Below are positions 27,106 through 34,304 of a stretch of DNA of 64,000 bases, one piece after another; position 1 is the first letter of the stretch; each line of letters starts with the position of its first letter. The position numbers and the translations under genes were made by a program. The DNA lies in assembly GCF_001562275.1 (NCBI RefSeq), contig NZ_CP014304.1:5022001-5086000 (forward strand). Reading direction: 5' to 3'. Source of the stretch: Hymenobacter sp. PAMC 26628. GTDB taxonomy: Bacteria > Bacteroidota > Bacteroidia > Cytophagales > Hymenobacteraceae. The notes beneath the pieces are model-generated. The model had not been told where the DNA came from. It made no database searches and was given only the letters and a program-made list of their open reading frames with translations.

Positions 27106-27201
27106 TCAGATGCGGTCGAAGAAATCGACCGAGCGGTAAAAGAGCCAGAAGCCGGCTAGGCCCACGGCAGTCAGCAGCGGAATCATCAGAATGGGTATCA
27201 T
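27106..27201 (-). CDS. 31-residue membrane peptide upstream of kdpF
   Basis: An ORF of 31 codons beginning MIPILMIPLLTAVGLAGFWL and ending FYRSVDFFDRI: one hydrophobic helix followed by a charged amphipathic tail. It lies 29 bp before kdpF on the same strand, so it would be the first gene of the operon. I do not recognise a family. It could be a second KdpF-like accessory peptide or a leader. The hydrophobic profile and tight spacing favour it being real. Confidence 0.55.
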   Translation of the reverse strand: MIPILMIPLLTAVGLAGFWLFYRSVDFFDRI

Positions 27202-27362
27202 GTGAGAAAAGCGGTTAATACCCCGAAGCCGGGTATTTGAGCCGCAGCAAGCAGTGGCCCCATTCTGCACCCGTAGCATTAAAATACTTGCAAATCCCTG
27301 ACTGACAGGCCAAAATATTTTGCACCTTGCCAGTTGACCGATGCGGGAGCCGGCGCGAACCG

Positions 27363-27398
27363 TAGCGTTTCGCTAGGGGTGAGCTAGCGAAACGCTAG
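27363..27398. promoter_or_regulatory. Paired palindromes TAGCGTTTCGCTAG / CTAGCGAAACGCTAG
   Basis: Two copies of the 14-15 bp palindrome (27363-27376 and 27384-27398) with a 7-base spacer, together a perfect 14-bp stem. It lies between the stop of the small gene at 27413 and the start of the kdp operon, so it could be a terminator for the former or an operator for kdp. Confidence 0.45.
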
Positions 27399-27412
27399 TT
27401 CGTCTCCAACCT

Positions 27413-27763
27413 TTAAGGCAGCATGTTGCCATGCGAGCGGGCATAAGCCTGGTACAGGCCCACGGGCATTAGCTGACGGGCCAGTTGGTTGCCGTAGGTG
27501 CTGCCATCGAGGTGCAGGCAGTGCAGGTACGCGGTTTCGATGGCCGCGGAGAGGTAGCGGTCGGCCCGCCGCAATAGACTGTCGGCCACGGCGAAGCAAT
27601 GGCGGAGCAGGTCAAGTTCGCCTCCGGCGACGGCCCGGCGGGTGAAGTCGGCGAAGCAGTCGAGCTGACGATACAGGCTGGTGCAGGTTTGCGGCGCGTG
27701 CAGGGCCTCGCATAGCTCGGGGAATTCGACCGTGAGCAAATCGGCCGTCTCAAGTGGGGTCAT
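27413..27763 (-). CDS. Uncharacterised small helical protein upstream of kdp operon
   Basis: 116 residues, almost all helical, with several Cys and Leu heptads (LTVEFPELCEAL, LYRQLDCFADFTRRAV, HCLHLDGSTYGNQLARQLMP). It is on the kdp strand, 211 bp before the 31-residue peptide. It resembles small Bacteroidota proteins of the DUF7674 type, which I can only suggest from memory of the pattern. Placement between the sigma-54 regulator and kdp suggests a regulatory or accessory role, but no catalytic motif is visible. Confidence 0.55.
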   Translation of the reverse strand: MTPLETADLLTVEFPELCEALHAPQTCTSLYRQLDCFADFTRRAVAGGELDLLRHCFAVADSLLRRADRYLSAAIETAYLHCLHLDGSTYGNQLARQLMPVGLYQAYARSHGNMLP

Positions 27764-28078
27764 CGGAAAAGAATGAAAAGAGTGAAGCCACTCAAGTGGC
27801 GTAGCTCCTTTGCATCAAGGCTGGTACCACGGATGCCTACTTCGGGGTCCACCATTCCTGGCTACTGAATGTCAATTCATTACCATTTGTTAGGCCACTG
27901 TGCTCGGTTGGTCGTTCTGCTCGTCACCGTAGCGTTTCGCTAGGGCGATGTGCAAAACGCTACGGTGGCCGCCCGGCGCAAGGGCTGTGAACAGCCCCTA
28001 AGCGCAATTGGCAGGATTGGCCTTGGGTTTGGGGGCTGAACGAAGCCCCTTTGCGTGAAGGACCCAACACCCTGTTCG
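27764..28078. other. Divergent intergenic region with palindromes
   Basis: 315 bp without a gene. It contains the 14-bp palindrome TAGCGTTTCGCTAG at 27930-27943, embedded in a larger inverted repeat ACCGTAGCGTTT (27926-27937) / AAACGCTACGGT (27955-27966). Promoters for the flanking divergent small genes are expected here. No clear -24/-12 sigma-54 site could be identified. Confidence 0.45.
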
Positions 28079-28390
28079 ATGCCCGACCTGCTTTCCGAGA
28101 TTACCCGCGCCGCCAAGGCATACTTTGCACAGGCCAGTTCCTTGCCGCTCAACGCCATCGACTTCAACGACTGGTTAGCGACGCTCCCAGTCGCCCGCCG
28201 GGCCGAAGTGACGGCGCGCGGGTTTGCCGCCAGTCAGGCCGAGCCCGACTTTCTGCGCTTTTGCCTGGAATGGCGGGGCCACGACATGTGGGGCTTCATG
28301 GCGGGGCGGCTTTCCATCGCGGCCTTTGAGTTGTGGGAGGCCAACGGTCAATTCAACGGCGATTTGCCCCCGCATGCCGTGGGGCGCTGA
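28079..28390 (+). CDS. Small uncharacterised protein
   Basis: 103 residues from ATG 28079 (MPDLLSEITRAAKAYFAQAS); a GTG 24 bases earlier is in frame. Predicted mostly helical and soluble, with features such as NDWLATLPVARRAEV and RFCLEWRGHDMWGF. I do not recognise the family. It is convergent with the sigma-54 regulator, its stop lying 25 bp from that gene's stop. Codon use matches the neighbours, which supports it being expressed. Confidence 0.6.
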   Translation: MPDLLSEITRAAKAYFAQASSLPLNAIDFNDWLATLPVARRAEVTARGFAASQAEPDFLRFCLEWRGHDMWGFMAGRLSIAAFELWEANGQFNGDLPPHAVGR

Positions 28391-28415
28391 GTAACCCCAT
28401 CAAACGCGGCTGGCC

Positions 28416-29780
28416 TTACAACCCAAACTCCTGAATTTTGCGGTAAAGCGTGGTGTGGGCAATGCCCAGGACCCGGGCCGCTTCGGCCTTGTTGCCGTTG
28501 CATTCCAGCAGGATGCGCTGCACGTGCTGCCGCTCGAAGTTGCGCAGCGTGCGCGGGTCGTCCGAGTCGGCATTGGCCGGACCGTGGGGCAGGGCGGCCA
28601 CCTGCACCTCAATGGGTAGGTCCTCCACGTCCAGCGGCTCGTCGGTGGGCACCAAGATGGCGGCGCGTTCGAGCACGTTTTTCAACTCCCGCACATTACC
28701 CGGCCACGGGTACGTTTCCAGGGCCCGCAGCGCGGCGGGGGTAATCGTGAGCGGGCGCTGGCGCAGCTTGGCCGCAAAGTGCTGCGCGAAATGGTCAATC
28801 AGGGCACGCACGTCACCAGGCCGCACGCTGAGCGGCGGCACGGGTATTACCACCACCGAGAGGCGGTAGTACAAGTCGGGCCGAAAATGGCCCTGGTCGG
28901 CCTCCTGCTTGAGGTTGCGGTTGGTGGCGGCCACGATGCGCACGTTCACCCGGGTGGGCTTGGTGTCGCCGAGCTTGGTGAACTCCTGCGTTTCCAGGGC
29001 CCGCAGCAGCTTGGCCTGCGCCCCCACTTCGAGTTCCCCGATTTCGTCGAGGAACAAGGTGCCGCCGCTGGCTTCCTCAAACAACCCTTTTTTGTCCACC
29101 GCCGCGCCGGTGAAGGCCCCTTTGCGGTACCCAAACAGCTCCGATTCCAACAAATCCTTGGGGAAAGCGCTGCAGTTCAGGGCCACGAATGGCTTGGTGC
29201 GGCGCGGGCTGGCGTAATGAATGGCTTGCGCAAACAACTCCTTGCCCGCCCCCGTGGGCCCTTCCAGCAGCACGGCCGCTTCGGTGGGGGCCACTTGCTG
29301 CGCCATCTTTTTGGCCTGCTCTAACACCGGTGCTTTCCCAATTAAGGCGTCGAAGCTGTACTGCTCGCCCACTTTCTTCTCCAGCGCGGCCACGCGGCGC
29401 CGGAGCCGTGCCTGTTCGGCCGCTCGGTCCACCACTACCACCATCTGCTCGTCGGCGTCGCCCTTGGTCAGATAATCGAAGGCCCCGAGCTTCATGGCTT
29501 TTACCCCATCGGCAATGGTGCCAAAGGCCGTCATTAGCACCACTTCGGCCAGCGGGGCCAGCGCCTTATAACGCGGCAGCAGGTCGAGGCCACGGCCGTC
29601 GGGCAGCTTCACATCGGATAGGATAACGCCGATGTCGTCGGCGTGCTCGCGCAGGGCATCCAATCCCCGGTGGGCATCCGGCACCTGAAGTACAACGTAG
29701 CCTTCCAGTTCCAGGGTGCGGGCCACGGCCTGACGCAACAGGGGTTCGTCGTCGATGAGCAGGATGGTTCCGGTGTGCAT
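28416..29780 (-). CDS. Sigma-54-dependent NtrC-family response regulator
   Basis: 454 residues from ATG 29780 (MHTGTILLIDDEP). The receiver domain (1-120) has the acidic pair D10/D11, phosphoacceptor D56 (VILSDVKLPDG) and the conserved Lys in DYLTKGDAD. The AAA+ domain follows with GPTGAGKE, GAFTGA and LFLDEIGEL, then a Fis-type HTH (NKAEAARVLGIAHTTLYRKI). Bases 28858-29294 match the regulator at the window's left edge. It is at the end of the kdp locus and, in the absence of KdpE, is a good candidate for its transcriptional activator. Confidence 0.92.
   Translation of the reverse strand: MHTGTILLIDDEPLLRQAVARTLELEGYVVLQVPDAHRGLDALREHADDIGVILSDVKLPDGRGLDLLPRYKALAPLAEVVLMTAFGTIADGVKAMKLGAFDYLTKGDADEQMVVVVDRAAEQARLRRRVAALEKKVGEQYSFDALIGKAPVLEQAKKMAQQVAPTEAAVLLEGPTGAGKELFAQAIHYASPRRTKPFVALNCSAFPKDLLESELFGYRKGAFTGAAVDKKGLFEEASGGTLFLDEIGELEVGAQAKLLRALETQEFTKLGDTKPTRVNVRIVAATNRNLKQEADQGHFRPDLYYRLSVVVIPVPPLSVRPGDVRALIDHFAQHFAAKLRQRPLTITPAALRALETYPWPGNVRELKNVLERAAILVPTDEPLDVEDLPIEVQVAALPHGPANADSDDPRTLRNFERQHVQRILLECNGNKAEAARVLGIAHTTLYRKIQEFGL
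28858..29294 (-). repeat. 437-bp tract shared with 148-584 (inverted)
   Basis: Second copy of the tract inside the sigma-54 regulator genes. The two copies are in inverted orientation and about 28 kb apart, bracketing the potassium locus. Recombination between them would invert the intervening DNA and exchange the receiver and DNA-binding halves of the two regulators. Confidence 0.85.
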
Positions 29781-30003
29781 CAGCAAGGTTAGGTAGGGTG
29801 CAAAGGTGCCACGCAACTGGTCAGAAAGATAGCGGTTAGACGCAGATGGGGTAAATAACCGTTGCCCTTCTAGGTCTGGTTTGTCCAAAGCAACGGGCTT
29901 TTAAACAATGGCAAGAATAATAAAAGCGACAGGTCTATTCACGAAAACTGGCATACGTGTTAACTACCTGTTCACACATAAATTCACTAGCCAGCTGATA
30001 TGG

Positions 30004-30972
30004 CTAGGTGTATAGTCCCAGCATGAGGTGGGTGGGGTCACGCATGAAGATAGTAGGGGTTAAGCGCCATTGTTGGCAAACCAATTCGTGTGGGGGTTTG
30101 CCTCGTAGCCGCTCAAGCCGTTTACCGTAGTTGTAAGCCAGTAAAAAGGCTTGCAGGTGCTCATTGAGTTGGGCCGTGGTTTGGCACTGGTACTGGTACT
30201 GGTACTGGTACTGGCGCACCGTGGCCTCTTTCCAGGTGCGGTTGAAGCGCTGCCCATTCGTCCACGGACGGGCGGGCTTGGTGAAGCGGTGCTCGATGCC
30301 GTGCTCGATGCCGCGCTCGTCGCAGACACGGTCAAAAATGTGCCGCCAGGCGTAGGCCCGGCGGGGCAGGGTGCCGGATTGGGTACCGTTGTCGGTCAAC
30401 ACTTTAGGCACTGGGTAGGGAATGGCGGCCAGCACCCGCCGCAAAAAGTCAGCGGCCAGCATTTTCGTGGCCCGGGGGTGCCATGCGGCAAAGGCCGGCT
30501 TGCTGGTGCGGTCAAGGGCGGCGAAGCGGTACACTGTACCCGCTTCGGTAGGCACTTCGGCGAAGTCGACGCGCAGGTAGCCAATCGGGTAATCCTTAAA
30601 TTTCTTTTGCTTCTCCGCGGGCTCCGGAGCCGGCAGGCGGCCGAGGCCGTGGCGTTGAAACAGGCGGTGCAGGGCCGAGCGCGCGCGCGGTGGGATGGTT
30701 TCCTGCAGGGCGTAGCGGCCGTCATCGAGCGGCGGTTGGGTCTGCTGGCGAAAAGCGCCCGCGCCCGCTTCCCGCTCGGCGGTAAGCACGGTGGAAACCG
30801 GCTTTGGCCCCGTCGGCGCGGCTGTAGTCGTGCTGCGGTTGCGCCACTTGGTCACCGTTTTCACATTGACCCCGTGGCGTTTCGCTAAGCTTTGCGCGCT
30901 TTCCGGACTTTGCTGGATGCGGCGTCGCACTGCCGGCGTTGTACGGGCGCTGCCGTGAAGTACTTGTCCCAT
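30004..30972 (-). pseudogene. IS481-type transposase, catalytic Glu deleted
   Basis: The reading frame (322 codons) is intact but probably dead. An N-terminal HTH (RIQQSPESAQSLAKRHGVN) is followed by an integrase core with first Asp in RVDFAEV and second in LTDNGTQ. The catalytic Glu normally lies in NGQVERFNRT; here the sequence is NGQRFNRT, a 6-base in-frame loss that removes it. Two in-frame expansions are also visible: RGIEHGIEH from a 12-bp duplication, and QYQYQYQYQ from GGTACT hexamer repeats. The related copy at 48536-49480 keeps the Glu but has a nonsense codon. Confidence 0.8.
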
Positions 30973-31029
30973 AAGTACTGGCGAAGTTCGGTACTGAAAA
31001 TGCCTCCACTTACATGCTGGGACTATACA
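30009..31029 (-). mobile_element. IS481-family element, copy 1
   Basis: Bounded by perfect 17-bp terminal inverted repeats TGTATAGTCCCAGCATG (30009-30025 and 31013-31029). It is 1021 bp including the transposase. No obvious target duplication remains, so flanking DNA may have been rearranged. It lies between the sigma-54 regulator and a small lipoprotein gene and marks the border between the potassium locus and the accessory region. Confidence 0.8.
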
Positions 31030-31085
31030 TGTAGCCAGCCGGCTCGCCCGGCAGGCCCTTGCCTTTTACTTAACAATGCAATGTC

Positions 31086-31484
31086 ATGAAGAATTGCTGG
31101 CCCGCGGCGTGGCTGCTGCTGGCGGCCTGTCAGCCCACCCGCACGGTGCTCATCCGCAACTACAGCGCGCAGCCGCTGACCCTGGTTTTTCCGGCGGTGC
31201 TGCCCGCCGCTTTCCGGCCCGGCACGCCCCACGCCCTGCGCTTCGCCGCCACCGGGGCCGGGCAGGACACGGTGCTCCGCTACGGTCCCACCAGCTGGTC
31301 GAAAACCGACGAAGCCCAGCTGCGGCAGGTGCTGGCCCAGAGCCGCCTGGTGGTGGGGCTGGATACCGTAGCCCTGGCCCCGCACGGCGAGCTGATTACC
31401 CGCTACCGGGTGCCGGTCAAGGAGTTCTACGTCAGAATTAACGGGCCGAAGCCCGGCGCGGAGCCAGCTGCGAAGGTGCGGTAA
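31086..31484 (+). CDS. Small lipoprotein of unknown function
   Basis: 132 residues, with signal peptide and lipobox MKNCWPAAWLLLAAC (predicted lipidated Cys15). The mature part is a beta-rich domain of about 115 residues (RTVLIRNYSAQPLTLVFPAV, GLDTVALAPHGELITRYRV) without a recognised motif. It would be anchored in the envelope. It starts 57 bp after the IS481 right end, so its original promoter may be displaced. Confidence 0.6.
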   Translation: MKNCWPAAWLLLAACQPTRTVLIRNYSAQPLTLVFPAVLPAAFRPGTPHALRFAATGAGQDTVLRYGPTSWSKTDEAQLRQVLAQSRLVVGLDTVALAPHGELITRYRVPVKEFYVRINGPKPGAEPAAKVR

Positions 31485-31532
31485 GCCGGTTCGCCTGTTG
31501 TGTTTTTTGACTTGTCTTCCCCGCTTTCGCGC

Positions 31533-31595
31533 ATGAAAAAGTCTGCTTTTTTGCTCATGGCCTGCTGCCTGACTGCCGTGCGCGGTTTTGCCTAG
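31533..31595 (+). pseudogene. 5' fragment of a DUF2147 gene (signal peptide only)
   Basis: ATG at 31533 encodes a 20-residue signal peptide, MKKSAFLLMACCLTAVRGFA, then TAG and ACG. If TAG is a mutated CAG the sequence reads FAQT, a normal signal-peptidase junction. Two bases after ACG the 69-bp palindrome begins. The fragment beyond the third palindrome starts with CAG ACG GCG GAT (QTAD) and continues as a DUF2147 domain, so this is probably the missing N-terminus of the gene at 36367-36597. Confidence 0.65.
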
Positions 31596-31597
31596 AC

Positions 31598-31666
31598 GGG
31601 TGTTGTTAAACAAAAAGGGGAAATCCGCCGAGTCGGCGGATTTCCCCTTTTTGTTTAACAACACCC
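31598..31666. terminator. 69-bp perfect palindrome, copy 1 (bidirectional terminator-like repeat)
   Basis: GGGTGTTGTTAAACAAAAAG at the outside, 34-bp arms, one central base. The stem AAAAAGGGGAAATCCGCC / GGCGGATTTCCCCTTTTT is a textbook bidirectional intrinsic terminator. The sequence recurs at 33918-33986 and 36297-36365. It lies 7 bp from the SDR stop and directly after the DUF2147 signal-peptide fragment. Confidence 0.85.
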
Positions 31667-31673
31667 AGCGATT

Positions 31674-32411
31674 TTAGATGGCCGAGGTGCCGCCGTCTAC
31701 CGCCAACTCCACCCCATTCACAAAGGTCGAGTCGGCGGAAGCCAGGAATAGCGCCACCGTCGCAATCTCCTCCGGGCGGCCCATCTTGCCCCGCGGGATG
31801 AGGGATTCGAACTGCCGCATGGTCTCCGCGTCGAACATTTGCTCCTGAATCGGAGTGGCAATCTGCCCCGGACTCAGCACGTTTACCCGAATACGCCGGT
31901 TCTTCAGCTCGTTGAGCCAGGTGCGGGCGAAGGAGCGCAGCGCCGCCTTGCTGGCCGAATACACGCTGTAATCCGGCCAGCCCTTGACCGACGCAATCGA
32001 ACCGGTCATGATGATGGAGCCGCCCTCGTTGAGTAGCGGCAGCGCTTTCTGCACCGTGAAGAGGGTGCCCCGCGTGTTCAGCCCGAAAATGCTGTCGAAG
32101 TCCTTTTCCGTGACCTGCCCCAGCTTGCGGGCTTCCCCGCCCATGCCGGCGCTGGCGAATAGCACGTCGAAATTACTCTTTTCCCGCTTTACCGTCTCGT
32201 AAAGGCGGTCCAGGTCGTCCAGGTTGGCCGCGTCGCCCTGTACGCCGGTCACGTTCTGGCCGATGGCCCGCACGGCCTCGTCCAGCCGGGCCTGGTCGCG
32301 GCCCGTGATGAAGACGTAGGCACCTTCTTTCACAAATAATTGGGCCGTGGCCAAGGCCATGCCCGACGTGCCGCCGGTAATGACGGCCACTTTTCCAGTG
32401 AGTTTTCCCAT
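31674..32411 (-). CDS. SDR-family NAD(P)-dependent oxidoreductase
   Basis: 245 residues from ATG 32411 (MGKLTGKVAVITGG). Classical short-chain dehydrogenase: cofactor motif TGGTSGMA (usually TGxxxGxG), a GDAANLDDLD segment, ASAGMGG, catalytic Ser in MTGSIASV, YSASK for Tyr/Lys, and a C-terminal FVNGVELAVDGG. It uses NAD(P)H to reduce or oxidise a carbonyl/alcohol, substrate unknown. It is cotranscribed at most with the NmrA-like gene upstream (138 bp). It is the first cargo gene inside the palindrome-bounded segment. Confidence 0.88.
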   Translation of the reverse strand: MGKLTGKVAVITGGTSGMALATAQLFVKEGAYVFITGRDQARLDEAVRAIGQNVTGVQGDAANLDDLDRLYETVKREKSNFDVLFASAGMGGEARKLGQVTEKDFDSIFGLNTRGTLFTVQKALPLLNEGGSIIMTGSIASVKGWPDYSVYSASKAALRSFARTWLNELKNRRIRVNVLSPGQIATPIQEQMFDAETMRQFESLIPRGKMGRPEEIATVALFLASADSTFVNGVELAVDGGTSAI

Positions 32412-32549
32412 GTTGTTGCGTTGATTAGTTGGATGGAGTGGTTCTTTTTCTTTGAATGACTGCCGAGCTGCGCCGGGCAAGCAGCGTGTTCCCTCACCTG
32501 GTAGGGCCGGTGCCGGCTCGGCCAGCCGCGACCAGGTAAGAGCCGCGAT

Positions 32550-33410
32550 TTAGTGCGCCTGGTAGGCCACGGCGAATTCCTGGGCAAACTCGGCCAGCTT
32601 CACGGTGCCCAGCGGGGGATTGGCGCGATGAAAATTGGCCAGCGCCGTGCCGTCGTGCATCGTTGCCTCCATGTCCACCAAACTTTGCGCGAACGTCGCC
32701 GGCATTCCCATCCCTTTGTACTGGGCCAGCATCTGCTCCGGGGAAATAACCGTCCAGTGGAGCGCGGGGACCCCGATGGCGGCTCCCAGGAGGCGGGCCG
32801 CTTCGTTGCACGTCATTTCGTCGCTGCCCACGTAGCGAATCGAGCTCGGGGCGGCGGAAACCAATTCCTCGGCGGCCACGGCCGCAATGTCCTGGGGCGA
32901 GACAAAGACGAGCCGGTCGTCGCCGCCATACGTCGCCGTGAGCTGGCCGGTCTGCCGGATGGCCGGCAGGGACATATAAAAGTTGCTGTAAAAATAGGCC
33001 GGACGCAGAAACGTGACGGCGACATTTGTTAGCGGCGCAAACACGTCTTCCACGCTCGATGACGGCACCAAATCAGCGGCCCAACCGCTCAGTAACACCG
33101 CCCGTTTGATACCCGTGTGCTGAATGGCCTGCACGTAATTCGTGGCGATTTCGCGCAGATACGCCGATTGGTCCTGCGCGGTGAAGCTGAAGGGAATCAT
33201 GGCGTACAGGGCCTCTGCCCCCGTGAACGTTTGCCGCAAGAAGGCGGCATCGGTCAAGGACCCAATTGCGGCGGCGGCCCCCAGGCGATTGATTTGCGCT
33301 ACTTTGGCCGGGTCGCTGCTGATGACCGTGACGCGGTGCCCGTTGCGGACCAGCGTCTCGGTAAGGGGACCGCTGACGTTTCCAAGCGAGCCGGTGACAA
33401 TTATGTTCAT
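32550..33410 (-). CDS. NmrA-like NAD(P)-binding protein
   Basis: 286 residues from ATG 33410 (MNIIVTGSLGNVSGPLTETL). It has an atypical short-chain reductase Rossmann fold with glycine motif TGSLGNVSG and lacks the YxxxK catalytic pair of classical SDRs. The central part resembles NmrA/quinone-reductase-like proteins (ALYAMIPFSF, GIKRAVLLSGWAADL). It may be a redox sensor or a quinone or enone reductase. It is divergent from the HxlR regulator 169 bp away, with a palindrome between, so it is probably that regulator's target. Confidence 0.82.
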   Translation of the reverse strand: MNIIVTGSLGNVSGPLTETLVRNGHRVTVISSDPAKVAQINRLGAAAAIGSLTDAAFLRQTFTGAEALYAMIPFSFTAQDQSAYLREIATNYVQAIQHTGIKRAVLLSGWAADLVPSSSVEDVFAPLTNVAVTFLRPAYFYSNFYMSLPAIRQTGQLTATYGGDDRLVFVSPQDIAAVAAEELVSAAPSSIRYVGSDEMTCNEAARLLGAAIGVPALHWTVISPEQMLAQYKGMGMPATFAQSLVDMEATMHDGTALANFHRANPPLGTVKLAEFAQEFAVAYQAH

Positions 33411-33496
33411 GTTAGGTAAGTTGGGTTGGCAAAAGCCCGACGCCGGAAGGAGTAAGCTTTTCTCGATTGGTTTCATAAGGAAACTAACAAAAGACA

Positions 33497-33513
33497 CTTT
33501 TAGTTACTAAAAG
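33497..33513. promoter_or_regulatory. Probable HxlR operator CTTTTAGTTACTAAAAG
   Basis: A 17-bp perfect palindrome in the divergent promoter region between the NmrA-like gene and the HxlR gene. HxlR/MarR-type regulators commonly bind such AT-rich dyads next to their own gene. Assignment is by position. Confidence 0.55.
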
Positions 33514-33579
33514 CAGTTATTTTCTCGTACAAGCTGGTTACCTCCCCGCAACCATTGTCTTTTTCCCAACCCTGTTCCC

Positions 33580-33915
33580 ATGCGTGACGCCGCTTTTCAC
33601 ACCTCTACCTGCTCCATGACCCGCACAATGGGCGTACTGGGCAGCAAATGGAAACCCATTATCATCGTGATGCTAACCCAGCGGCTGCGTTTCGGGCAGC
33701 TCGCGCAGCATATGCCGCTCATCTCGCGCAAGGTGCTCACCGAGCAGCTCAAGGAACTGGAGGAAGACGGTATCGTGCGCCGCGAAGCCTTCGCCGAACT
33801 GCCGCCCCGCGTCGAATACTCGCTCACGGCGCACGGGCTGGCCCTGCTGCCCATCCTCGACCAGCTCTGCACCTGGCACAGCACCCCGCCCGCGGCCGTG
33901 GCGGACAGCTTATAA
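33580..33915 (+). CDS. HxlR-family transcriptional regulator
   Basis: 111 residues forming one winged-helix HxlR domain: N-terminal Cys (STCSMTRTMGVLGSKW), recognition region RFGQLAQHMPLISRKVLTEQ, and wing IVRREAFAELPPRVEYSLT. HxlR proteins sense electrophiles or formaldehyde, often through that Cys, and repress neighbouring redox genes. It is divergent from the NmrA-like gene and followed at once by the second palindromic terminator, whose flanking CTTATAAG overlaps the gene's last codon and stop. Confidence 0.88.
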   Translation: MRDAAFHTSTCSMTRTMGVLGSKWKPIIIVMLTQRLRFGQLAQHMPLISRKVLTEQLKELEEDGIVRREAFAELPPRVEYSLTAHGLALLPILDQLCTWHSTPPAAVADSL

Positions 33916-33917
33916 GT

Positions 33918-33986
33918 GGGTGTTGTTAAACAAAAAGGGGAAATCCGCCGACTCGGCGGATTTCCCCTTTTTGTTTAACAACACCC
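33918..33986. terminator. 69-bp palindrome, copy 2, with direct 8-bp flanks
   Basis: Same sequence as copy 1 except for the central base. It is flanked on both sides by CTTATAAG (33909-33916 and 33988-33995), which reads as an 8-bp target duplication around a 71-bp element TGGGTG...CACCCA. It sits just after the HxlR stop and should terminate its transcript. Confidence 0.8.
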
Positions 33987-34304
33987 ACTTATAAGCGGCC
34001 TCTCGGGAAAGTAGTGATTTTGGCCTCCCGGCGCGGCGGGCTACTGGGGTGGTACTTTGCCGTGCTCAGCGTTTGGTGTAGAATCTCACCGGCTCGTCGG
34101 TTACCTGGGAAAGCATCAGTTCGCTGGCGACGTAGCGGGCGTATACGGCCTCGGCAACGGGGCCCGGCGCTGCGCCCTGGGCCTATGACAAAAGTTATGC
34201 ACTCGGCTGACTTTTGTCATAGGCCCCAGAATAACTGCCGCTGACCTTTGTTAAAATTTTGGGGTTCTCGTTACAACGGGGCAAATCCCCCTTGTCCCCT
34301 GCCT
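33987..34304. other. Gene-poor stretch with remnant and short inverted repeat
   Basis: 318 bp. A minus-strand frame from about 34178 to the stop at 34066 reads like a protein C-terminus (VAEAVYARYVASELMLSQ, then VTDEPVRFYTKR) but has no start. It abuts an inverted repeat GGGCCTATGACAAAAGT (34179-34195) / ACTTTTGTCATAGGCCC (34210-34226). This looks like gene debris next to a small palindromic insertion. Confidence 0.4.

Noticed and set aside
30181-30215. Short tandem repeats that could suggest a CRISPR or VNTR locus
   Set aside because: They are GGTACT hexamers inside the IS481 transposase frame, encoding QYQYQYQ; no spacers or cas genes are present.
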